Part shown: positions 55,010-64,000 of the stretch, in pieces | Numbering within the stretch: position 1 is the stretch's first letter | How the letters are laid out: every line of letters starts with the position of its first letter | Source of the DNA: Volutella citrinella | Lineage: Eukaryota; Ascomycota; Sordariomycetes; Hypocreales; Nectriaceae | Direction of reading: 5' to 3' | Assembly: GCA_034401135.1 (NCBI GenBank) | Contig: JAWZSP010000004.1 | Location: 2,852,001-2,916,000 of the forward strand | DNA: 64,000 nt | Position numbers and translations under genes: made by a program | Notes under the pieces: generated by a model | What the model was told of the DNA's origin: nothing | Databases searched by the model: none | Seen by the model: the letters and a program-made list of their open reading frames with translations, nothing else

Positions 55010-56798
55010 ATGTCTTCCAAGCACTTCATCAACGACCCCACCCACCTGGTCTCCACGGCCCTCCACTCCTTGACCCTCACCAACCCGTCCATTGCCCTGG
55101 ACTCGGACCACAAGGTCATCTACCGCCGCCCCAACACAAATGACCCCCCACAGGTGTCGCTCGTCTCTGGCGGCGGCTCCGGCCATGAGCCGTCCTTCGC
55201 CGGCATGGTCGGACGCGGCATGCTGTCGGCAGCAGTGGCGGGGACAATCTTCGCGAGCCCGTCTGCAGAGCAGGTTCGCACAGCCATTACCTCCCGTGTG
55301 GATGCCGACAAGGGCATCCTCGTCATCGTCATGAACTACACCGGTGACGTGCTCAACTTTGGCATGGCCGTGGAGAAGGCCAAGGCGGCTGGGTTGGATG
55401 TGCAAATGCTCGTCGTCGGTGATGATGTGGGGGTTGGCCGCGCAAAGGCCGGCAAGGTTGGCAGAAGAGGTATTGCGGGCACCGTTCTTGTGCACAAGAT
55501 TGCCGGTGCCCTGGCAGCGGCCGGGAATTCGCTCAGCGATGTCACCCGCGTCGCTACCCTGGCTGCCAACAATCTTGTAAGCGTGGGTGCTAGCCTGGAG
55601 CATGTTCACGTTCCTGGGCGCAAGCTGGATGTTGAAGGCGCCTTGGAGATTGGCGAAGTTGAAATCGGCATGGGCATCCACAACGAGCCGGGCTCGGGTC
55701 GAGCCAAGCTAGAGCTCCCAGAACTGGTCGGCAGGATGCTGAAGCAGCTCCTGGATCAGGACGACAAGGATCGTGCATTCGTCAAGGTCGATTCTCCCGA
55801 AGTCGTGCTAATGGTGAACAACCTCGGCGCTGTCAGCGTTCTCGAGATGAGCGGCATTACGGCTGAAGTCGTCAAGCAGCTGAGCGAAAATCACTCCATC
55901 AAGCCCGTTCGCGTATTGTGCGGCACTTACATGACGAGTCTCAACGGACTGGGCTTCAGCATCACGCTTCTTAACGCAGTTGATCACGGCCTCCAGGGGC
56001 CCAGCATGGTCGAGTTGCTTGACGCCCCTGCCGAAGTCGTCGGATGGTCAGCCCCAATCCAAGGGAAAACCTGGAGCAAGAACAATACGGCGACTAGGAC
56101 AACCAACGACGGTGCCAAGCACGCTGTTCAGCCTCACGGACTTAGCATAAATGCCGGAGAAGCCCAGGCTGCGCTGACAAACGCCCTCAACCGGGTCATT
56201 GCTGCTGAGCCCGATGTCACAAGATATGACACTATTGTCGGAGACGGCGATTGCGGCATCGGCCTCAAACGAGGAGCAGAAGGTGAGTCTTGATTTAGTA
56301 TGCGGTAGCTGTCGTCTAACTGGGTGTATAGCTGTCTTGAGTCACCTGAAGGAGAAGCCACTCACCGGCGATGCTGTCGTCGACGTCGCGTCCATTGCTC
56401 CAGTCATTGAAATGAGCATGGACGGCACATCAGGTGCCCTGTATGCCATCTTCCTCAACGCCCTGGTGCACTCGCTCCGAGGGTTGCAGCCGGGAGACCT
56501 CTCTGGAAGCGCTTGGGGCGTCGCTCTCAAGGAGACCTGCCAAGCGCTGGCCAAGTACACGCCTGCACAGCCTGGTGACCGAACCTTGGTTGACGCACTG
56601 TACCCCTTTGTTGACGTGTTGGCGGAGAGCGGCGACGTCAAGAAGGCAGCTGAGGCGGCAAAGAAGGGCGCTGAAGAGACTAAAGGAATGCAGGCCAGTC
56701 TGGGACGCTCTGTCTATGTTGGAGGCAGTGGATATGAGGAGGTCCCCGACCCCGGAGCCTGGGGCCTGGCATGTTTCTTCGAGGGCCTCGGTGAGTAG
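55010..56798 (+). CDS. dak1: Dihydroxyacetone kinase (DAK)
   Basis: ATP-dependent kinase that turns dihydroxyacetone into dihydroxyacetone phosphate, detoxifying it and feeding glycerol use. Exons 55010-56282 and 56332-56798 give 579 residues, the usual length for single-chain fungal enzymes. The K domain (1-340) shows VSLVSGGGSGHEPSFAG, DDVGVGRAKAGKVGRRGIAG, and GMGIHNEPGSG, whose His224 matches the residue that binds substrate covalently. The L (ATP) domain (about 380-579) shows DTIVGDGDCGIGLKRGAE, split by the intron after GAE, then MDGTSGALYAIFLNAL and VPDPGAWGLACFFEGL. All the expected Asp residues for Mg-ATP are present. The ATG at 55010 is the first that gives the typical short N-terminus (MSSKHFINDP). 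The C-terminus (EGLGE) is slightly shorter than usual. Confidence 0.95.
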
Positions 56799-57047
56799 TA
56801 AGTTAAGCAAGTCGCTGGTGGGGAAACCGGAGGGGAGCCTGGCAAGGACCCAGGTCGACGGCTATGCAGCCCGTTTGCTACATGATAGATGAGACGAACA
56901 CATAGGAATCGAAAGGAATGTTTCTAGTGCAGAAATGACCAATGTTTTCAACGCCTATGTAGTCCCAGTGAGTCTTGCCCGGAAGACAATACATACAACA
57001 TCCCGTCCGCAAAATAAACCGCACTCCGCGTACCGAACAGGGAGAAA

Positions 57048-57617
57048 TTAGCTCAGAAGTACCAAGATGACGCTATCGCCTCGCAAAAACCTGTGTCAGA
57101 GTGTCAGCAAACTTCGCTCTCGTGTGCCCCCATCATCCTCTGCATGTCGCGGCAGAGGCCACTCTCCTGCACCAAGACTCACATCTTGCTGATAAATCGA
57201 TCCTTGTTCACTGGTCGCCCCTTCTTTCCGTTCGCTAACCGCGGGGTCTCGGTCCACATCTCCTTGACGTTTTCCAGCACCATGTTGCAGTGGCGGTCGA
57301 ACGCCTTGACACGTGCTAGGAGCTTGCGGTTGTTGCGGATGGAAATCAGCACCTGGACGTGGGAGCGCACGGCGGTCTGGAGAATTGACAAGGGGCCGGC
57401 GGTAAACTCATGCTCCTCAAGCTGGGCAATCTCGTACTCGCTGTAGAAATTGGAGTCAGTGGCTGGTCAAGGTCGTTGGGTTAGGCAGGCTCGTTCGGGG
57501 GGGTGTGCGTACGTCAGTTCCGAGCGTGACTTGGTCAGAAGCTCCCTAAGGCATGGTAAGTACTCATCCCAGTATACATGGCTGCAAGTTCTCTTACTGG
57601 ATCTTGGGGTCCGCCAT
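57048..57617 (-). CDS. smd2: Small nuclear ribonucleoprotein Sm D2
   Basis: Core Sm protein of the U1, U2, U4 and U5 snRNP ring. Four exons, 57617-57598 (20 nt), 57545-57513 (33 nt), 57440-57183 and 57090-57048 (43 nt), join to 117 residues, the normal length. Seen: [41 protein letters not shown]; Sm1 and loop [20 protein letters not shown], then [12 protein letters not shown]; a variable loop with [15 protein letters not shown]; and Sm2 [13 protein letters not shown] at the end. The two tiny first exons and the tiny last exon are fixed because only this splicing restores the full family sequence. The gene diverges from the HIBCH gene over 341 bp and converges on DAK over 249 bp. Confidence 0.95.
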
Positions 57618-57958
57618 CTTTGAAGAGATATGTTGCTGGTCGCGGTGAGGGTGGTATTGCGACGCGCGCAAGGCTGAAGTCCAGAAGCTCAAAAAGTCGG
57701 CCATTGGCCAGTGCGCTTGTGATTGGCTGAAACTGTGGGGCACCAGTTCTGAGCAAAGGTGCTGTCAGGTGACAGCAGCTGCCGGCGGCTGCTCGGCCCG
57801 TTTCGGAAAGTTGCTACTATCCTCGGACGCAATTTTGGCCTATGCCGACATGTAGGAAAATCCTAGCCGCGTCGAGCCAGCCATATACTGCAGCCTCGGC
57901 ACTCCCCCTCACTCGATGCGCACGCCAGATCTATAAGCGCATCGACACTTGAGTTGTA
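57618..57958. promoter_or_regulatory. Divergent promoter SMD2 / HIBCH with CCAAT boxes
   Basis: 341 bp between two start codons. Inverted CCAAT boxes (ATTGG) occur in CCATTGGCCA (57701-57710) and GATTGGCTG (57721-57729), about 90-110 bp from the SMD2 start. No TATA box is seen, as is usual for housekeeping pairs. Confidence 0.5.
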
Positions 57959-59536
57959 ATGTCCTTCCGAAATTTCGCAGTCAGAGCTGGTGCAGCCGCA
58001 AACGCTGCCAGCAAGAGCTCCAGATTCGCCTTTGGCATTTCCCAACACGCAAAAGTCATGAGTTCCGTGGGCACCCGCCAGGTAAGGGAGGAACTGCCGA
58101 CACTGACCGCCGTGATCAATTGATGCTGACGAAAACCATTCTGGCAGCTATCGACCGAGGCGACCTCAATTAAAGAGGAAGCTGGCGACGAGGCCAACGA
58201 TGTCGTGTTCGAGAGCAAATATGGTCTGCGGACCGTCATGCTTAACCGCCCCAAGAAGTTGAACTCCCTCAACGGATCGATGATTCGCAAAATCGTGCCC
58301 CGGCTGGTCGAGTGGGAAAAGTCGGACATGGCCAACGTCATCGTCATGAAGGGTGCAGGGGAAAAGTCTCTGTGTGCAGGTGGTGATGTCGCCGCGCTTG
58401 CCAAGCTCAACCTGGAGAGCGAGGACGGATGGAAGCAGTCGGCTGACTACTTCGCCCTCGAATACAAGCTCGACCATTACATTGCGACTTATCAGAAGCC
58501 CTACATTGCGTTCATGGACGGCATTACCATGGGAGGTGGTGTCGGTCTGAGCGCCCACGCTCCATTCCGAATCGCGACCGAGAAGACCGTCTTCGCCATG
58601 CCCGAGACGACGATTGGATTCTTCCCCGACGTTGGTGCGTCATTCTTCCTCCCTCGGATGAACGGCTCCGTCGGCACCTACCTCGCCCTGACCAGCGACC
58701 GCCTGACTGGTCCCAACGTCTTCTACTCTGGAATTGCCACCCACTACCTGCACTCGACCAGCCTACCCGAACTCGAGAACCGCCTCGCCGAACTGCGCTT
58801 CCAGGATAGCGATGACCTCAGTGCCAGGCTAGCCCTCATCAACCAGACTCTGGAGGAATACTGCACCGGCCTCCCCTACGATCAGCCCATCCAGCTCAGC
58901 GGTGATGTGCGTCGTGCCATTGATCGATGCTTCAACAAGAACACCATCTCAGAAATCATTGCTGCCTTGGAGGCCGAGCGGGGCACCACGGAGGAGTGGG
59001 CACAGAAACAGCTCGCGACCCTGCAAAAGCGGTCACCCACCGCTGTGCACGTGGCCCTGCGACAGATGCACATTGGAGGCGAATGGAATATTGCTGAAGC
59101 CTTCCAAAAGGAGCACCAGATTGCGACCAAGTTCATGCAGCACCCCGACTTCTCCGAGGGTGTGTCAGCTCTGCTGGTCCGCAAGGAGACGCCCAAGTGG
59201 CAACCCGAGACTCTGGAGGCCATCGGTGGCAGTGATGTGGCGAAGCCCTTCTTCGAGTTCGACAAGAAATCCAACATCGAGCTTTTCACTGATCGAACGT
59301 ACTCCGAATATCCCCACCAGTCCCTCGGTGTGCCTACCGAAAAGGAGATCCAGAAGATGTTGCGCGACGGCAACCTCACCCCCAAGGGGCTCGCAAGGGC
59401 CGCCATCGCCTCTCGCAATGGTCGCCAAGGTGTCTCGGACGTGGTCAACGAGATTGTGTCTCGCAAGGTTGAGACCGACGCTCAGGGCAAGGCCCGATGG
59501 ATTGAGGAGGAATCGCTGCCCACAAGCCGTCTATGA
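57959..59536 (+). CDS. 3-hydroxyisobutyryl-CoA hydrolase (HIBCH/EHD3), with mitochondrial-type N-terminus and PTS1-type C-terminus
   Basis: Crotonase-fold enzyme of valine breakdown that hydrolyses 3-hydroxyisobutyryl-CoA. Exons 57959-58081 and 58148-59536 give 503 residues. The first 40 residues (MSFRNFAVRAGAAANAASKS) are basic, have no acidic residue and look like a mitochondrial presequence. The fold follows with VMLNRPKKLNSLNGSM, CAGGDVAALAK, MDGITMGGGVGLS, FAMPETTIGFFPDVGASFFL (oxyanion and catalytic Glu/Asp) and a helical C-terminal domain with LALTSDRLTGPNVFYSGIAT. These match HIBCH rather than enoyl-CoA hydratase. The protein ends PTSRL; S-R-L is an accepted variant of the peroxisomal PTS1 signal. 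The start at 57959 and the CTGGCAG acceptor at 58147 are needed to give the presequence; the intronless frame would start too late. Confidence 0.93.
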
Positions 59537-61414
59537 AACCTTGCAAGTGCACAGCCAGCTGATGAGCGCAAGGTGTAATCTGTACAATAGATAGCGTCAC
59601 CTGGTGAATAGGGTCGCTTAGCATGTGTTGATAGAATCGTAAATGATGCAAACCCTTTGGATAATGGAAGTGGTGATGGGGTGCGACGTGATGCGACTAA
59701 TCAAATTATGATGCAAATGCGGTGATAGTGGAGCGTGCAGTGAGAATCTGGGGATGGCTGCATTTCCTGAGGCAGATGACGAAAATTATGGCGAATGGGG
59801 GCAGAGATGGTGGGGTTGGGGTGAAACCACCAGGTTTCGCCGATATGGAAATGCCAGTAGGGCGCAGATGGCCTCACTGGTTACGTTCCGTGGCGGGGTG
59901 GGTGAGATACGGCTTTGGTGCGGGAAGGCGGGAAGGCTATGTGTAGTGGAGGGTACGAATCAGGCTGGAGCAACTCCTCCGCGTCACGCAGCATTTTGCT
60001 GGGACAGGAGAAGGCTCGATGGAGTCACGCGATGGCAACCTGGTAATTAGGCCGGCCGAGAAACTGGCGAGATAGCGTCATATAACTCACCCATGCACGG
60101 GATTCATCTGGAGCCGCACGGGGAACGTGCCCATGGAATGGAGACATGAACTGGGAGCGGTTGTGAGGATGGGGGACGGGAACGGCCTCAGGCCAAGGGT
60201 GGGAATATAAAAGGAACCGACCGCCCCCTCCTGCAACGTGGAAAGGAGCGAGATCGCCTGCACAGAGCTCCCCCTTTCATCCTCGGACTCGTCGTCTCCT
60301 CGCCCAGGTTTCCCTTCGTCCAAGGCGCCAGTTGCTGGGTTGATACAATCAGTGGGGGTAAGACGGCTTGTTGGGTGGCCAACCAACTGAACCTTCTCAC
60401 AACGCAGGGGCCTCAGGCCGCACTGATCAGCTCTGCCAAAACGTCAAGGCCAACGAGGCACGTGAGAGCCAGCGGGGTAAGCAAAGGCATCCTTGGGAAA
60501 GGCAATTGACACAGGCGCAGAAAGCGGGAGCGCCGGAGCAAGCCGGGTGCAGCGCCAGATATCGACACAGAGTGTGCAGCAAACGTACGGAGATATTGTG
60601 TCAAGGCCCGGCTGCCAGGCTGCACAAGTGGGGCCGTTACAGCTCCGAGAACCCCGGTCCACCTGCCGAGTGCCAGGCTGAGGCAGCCGCTGACCAGCCG
60701 CTGACCAGCCGCCCGCCAGGCCCACACACATTCACGGGTCCGACCCGGGCTGGCACGTGCTTTCCTGGCCTGGACGCGTTGCCCGACCAAGAGCCCACGA
60801 GTCGCCCTGGGTCAGCATCCTGCTGCTAGGAGTTAGCGACCGCCGCGCGCTAGGCCACTTCAGCGCCATACAAGGCACTACAGGACCCTGGCGCACCACC
60901 GCCTTCCCCCGGCCCTGTTAGCGCCCAGCGCCTTCCACGCCGCTGCTGCTGCCATCTATCACACCAGCCTTGTGAACATCACGCTTCCTTCCCTTCCTGC
61001 TCGGCGCGGTTGACACGATAATTTTTGCTCTGGCATTTCGTCGTCTTCATCCTCTTCCCCTCTTCCTCATTCCACTGCATTTCACGAGACTCCATTCATC
61101 TTCATTGCCTCCCTCGCTCGGGCGCACTGACCCTCTCACCTCGTGTGTCGTTCGTCTTTAAGTGCTTGCTCCACTTTCCTGACGCGACTTCGCCAAAGGG
61201 TGGATAGGCGCGTCACGAACATGACGCCTGTCTCCCCAATTTGATACATACATCTACGGCCGATAGCCCGGTTTCTCCCACGACCGCTTTCGTCTTCCGT
61301 CTTTCCACCTTCAACAACCCACCACCTTTTCTTTTCCAATCCCCCACGCGATCTGCCTGGTGCTCCCCACGCATCGGCTCGAAGCTCGCCTCTGACCGGA
61401 GGGATACCACGGTC
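59537..61414. other. 1.9-kb intergenic region upstream of the GATA-factor gene
   Basis: No gene is recognised. The part after 60900 is C/T-rich and looks like a long promoter and leader, with short upstream frames. A tandem repeat of CAGCCGCTGAC lies at 60684-60712. Confidence 0.5.
60684..60712. repeat. Tandem repeat of an 11-bp unit
   Basis: CAGCCGCTGAC occurs twice in full and once in part, with no spacer. It lies about 700 bp upstream of the GATA-factor start codon. Confidence 0.75.
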
Positions 61415-64000
61415 ATGGCATCGCCTATGCCTATCCCGCCAAACGGCGGCTGGAATCCCAACGGCCAGGCAATGCCTCAACCAAACGATTATAATGATTC
61501 AGGTTTCCAAGTGAGGCCTATGGGCCGTACGTTATTTTCTTCGCCCTGTAGTTAGGGTTGCCCTGGGCTGACACCTTCTCATAGTCAAGGTCCACTACAC
61601 ATTCGACAAGGACGCCAAGGTAAACTGTCTAGCTCGATCACCACAAACCTTTCAGGTCCAAACGATTCCCCTCGATGAGCAAAACTCGATTGGCGTTGTC
61701 GACTTGCGCGCCTGTCTACAGGCAGTCACAGAGTGCAGCCCCGAGCTGTCAACACAGATTGACGACTACACCATCTATGCCTTCGACTACTCAGAACCGG
61801 ACACGCCATTGGTAGGCCAGGGCATGCTGTCATGGGCCCTAGATTCCATGCGGGGGAATTGGGGCGCCCAGCAACCCAAGATGGTCACCGGGCGTGTCAC
61901 AAAGAACCTCCTCGCCGTCTTTAGTGGAGGCAACCGGGAGACACTCGAAGTCAAGCTGAAGTTGACTGTCGCTACCAAGATCCAAAGACAGGAACCCCAA
62001 CCGACCACAGATGTACAACCGATGCGGCAAATGGACGGCGCCATGACCCCTAACGGGGCTGCGGAATGGAACTCTTTCATACAGTCAAATCCCCAGATCG
62101 GCCATTCAGCCCAAGTATCACGAGTCGCTTCTCCCGCCTTGTCTCAAGCCCCTCCCATGCCCGCCATGCAGAGACGCGATTCGTTTGGTCCTGGCTCGCA
62201 AGTAGCCCAGCCGCAGGAGATCCAGCGGGTCGCCCCTACTCCAGTCAACCCTGCCACCATACCACCACAACCAGCTTCGAGGCCGAGCAGCCGCGGCTCC
62301 CGAAAGAAGCCAACAGGTCGCCCGCGTGGAAGGCCACGAAAGAAGCCAGTTGAGGGCAACACTTCGGGTTACGAAGATGGGACCGAGGGAGAGGATGGCC
62401 CTTCAAAGAAGCGAGCAAAGACGACCAAGGTTGAGAAGTCAGCCCCCAATCCTTTCAGTACTGGACCAGAATCGCTGCGGGTGGCTGCCAGTACCGCAGG
62501 CTCGCTTCGAAATTTCCGGCCCGTTGCACCCGGCCACGACTCTGGCGTTGCTGGCAACCATCTGCAAGAAATTCCCCGGGCTCCCACGCCAGTGCCTGTG
62601 GCTCATGTTGGTGTGCCCTCGCGGGGCCCTGGGGCCAAACCCAGACGCGAATCCTCCATGCGACAGGAGGTTACTTCATCAAACATGGCAAACAAGTATC
62701 CTCCACAGCCGAAACGAGCACTATCGCCTAGCCAAGAAGATGGTCGTTCTCCCGAGTCCCTGGCACCTACCCCAAACTATTCAGAGGGTAGTCCTCAGGA
62801 CATTGGCTCATCCCCACCCATGCCTAGAGCGACCCCATTCATACGATCTAGCCCTCCGCCGTCAAGCCCAATACTCCCTCCGATGCCCCAGGCCACGTCA
62901 TTCGATTCTAGTTTCCTAACCTGCGAGGCCGACGACCTCTTCGAAGAACTACTTGAGGCGAATAAACAGACCATTGCTCGGCAACGACCTGTGCAGAAGG
63001 TGATTGAATCAAGGGACACAACTGGAATTCCGACTCAAGTCTTCAAGATGCAGGACGGCGGAGACCTAGTGCATATCCAAAACTACAACACTGATCAGCT
63101 AAACTCGACAAGGCCTCCTGTCATGGAAGCGCCCTCACTACCCCCTCTGAAAATCCAGCATCCAAAGCCAAAGCAAAACACCACTAAGCGGCCTCGACCT
63201 TCTCCCGCTTTCGCTCCTACTCCTCCTCCCACTACGGATGCCATTGAGAAGGCTGCCAGCCCCACCCCTGCCCCTGAACCAGTAACTGCAATTGCAGCAC
63301 TGCCTGAACTCGCCAACGCCAAGGAGGTGGTGGCCACCGCCTCCAATTCCCCAAGTTCGACCGAAGAGGCGAGGTCAACTCAGCAAACCCCTCAAGAAAA
63401 TCCTCTGGATACGAACCAAGAACCTGTGCCAGCTCCAGACCCCATTCCCAACCCTCTTCTCCCGAACCCCAGACCCGCACGCCCTTTGGCGAGGTCTCAC
63501 TCCGCAGGTCCTCTAGCACTTCCCGTAGTGCCCTCCAGGGAGCTCGCTGAGCTTTCTGCTCTTTCCCAGGCTATTCTTGCCGAGCCCTCCGAGAGCTCTG
63601 CTGAAGTGCCGAGTGCTCTCCGCCGCTCAAATTCCACTGGGCCTGCCATCGCCTCTGTCCCAGCAAGCGATCCCGTTGCACCAGCACCTCCGACACTTCA
63701 CCTCCCTCAAGTGCCGTTCTCTGAGGCGCCGTGTCCTCCCAGTGACACTAATTTCCCTACTCCTTCATCCCCGCCCATGAGATCCAACAAGAACCAGGTG
63801 AAGAAGGCTTCGATCAAACAGCGCCTCGAACAAGCTATTGCGAGAGGAGAAATGCCTCCTTTTTGCACAAATTGTGGTGCTATCCACACCCCGACCTGGC
63901 GAAAGGTTTGGATTCAAGACCACGATGGCGTACCTGAATATGTTGAATACTCCGAAAAGCCTGGCAGAATTACTGCTATCGACATCTTGAAGCGAGACGA
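61415..64000 (+). CDS. GATA-type zinc-finger transcription factor with AT-hook, Ams2-like, 5' part (runs off right edge)
   Basis: Exons 61415-61526 and 61585 onward give about 842 residues with no stop before the window ends. N-terminal region (about 38-190) has a conserved-looking domain with KVHYTFDKDAKVNCLARSPQ, IGVVDLRACLQAVTECSPEL and GRVTKNLLAVFSGGNRETLE. An AT-hook-like GRPRGRPRKKP lies at about residues 280-290. Long disordered Pro/Ser-rich sequence follows. At about 797 a finger begins, CTNCGAIHTPTWRKVW: C-x2-C followed by T-P-T-W-R as in GATA fingers. The second Cys pair is beyond the edge. AT-hook plus GATA in a large protein recalls the Ams2-like factors of S. pombe and filamentous fungi; that name is inference. 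ATG at 61415 is the first in frame; the intron GTACGT..ATAG keeps the frame. Confidence 0.82.

Noticed and set aside
58205..58207. Later start for HIBCH
   Set aside because: It would lose the start of the enzyme fold and the presequence; the exon at 57959-58081 joins in phase with good splice sites.

Overview
The window is nuclear DNA of a filamentous ascomycete. Genes carry one to six short introns of about 47-78 nt with GT..AG ends and CTAAC/CTGAC-like branch sites, intergenic spaces are long, and the proteins match Pezizomycotina families. A sordariomycete, perhaps of the Hypocreales, is my best guess from family resemblance; I cannot place it more precisely. No bacterial genes, CRISPR arrays, rRNA, convincing tRNA or intact transposon were seen.

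Layout. 0-8.5 kb: the 5' part of XRN1 (minus) diverges from HAT2 (plus); then a 735-aa F-box-like acidic protein (plus) and a disordered protein (minus) converge. 8.5-15.4 kb: mostly non-coding, with one small PMP3-family gene (minus). 15.4-24.3 kb: an NRP1-like RNA-binding protein (plus), a 540-aa predicted membrane protein (minus), and UTP13 (plus) sharing a 309-bp divergent promoter with the membrane protein. 24.7-31 kb: SAD1/USP39 (plus), a class II (4EHP-like) eIF4E (minus) and LOC1 (plus). 31.4-38.8 kb: an EHT1/EEB1-like alpha/beta hydrolase (minus) and a CTK1 kinase with a long RS-rich N-terminus (plus). 38.8-51 kb: a gene-poor stretch holding a doubtful 63-aa ORF, a DUF6594-like membrane protein, and two coiled-coil gene relics, one cut by an in-frame TAG. 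51.7-64 kb: a GH76 DFG5/DCW1-type wall mannosidase (minus), dihydroxyacetone kinase (plus), Sm D2 (minus), 3-hydroxyisobutyryl-CoA hydrolase (plus), and a GATA-type factor that runs off the right edge.

The set is dominated by housekeeping RNA biology: mRNA decay (XRN1), translation repression or cap binding (eIF4E class II), splicing (SAD1, Sm D2), ribosome biogenesis (UTP13, LOC1), RNA granules (NRP1) and transcription elongation (CTK1). Metabolic and wall genes are interspersed. The genes do not form a biosynthetic cluster. I found no convincing new multi-gene system; the most interesting items are single-gene features such as degenerate catalytic domains, unusual exon structures, dual targeting and the decayed gene in the desert.

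Exon boundaries were placed by hand from frame continuity, splice dinucleotides and family resemblance; no alignment or search was run.
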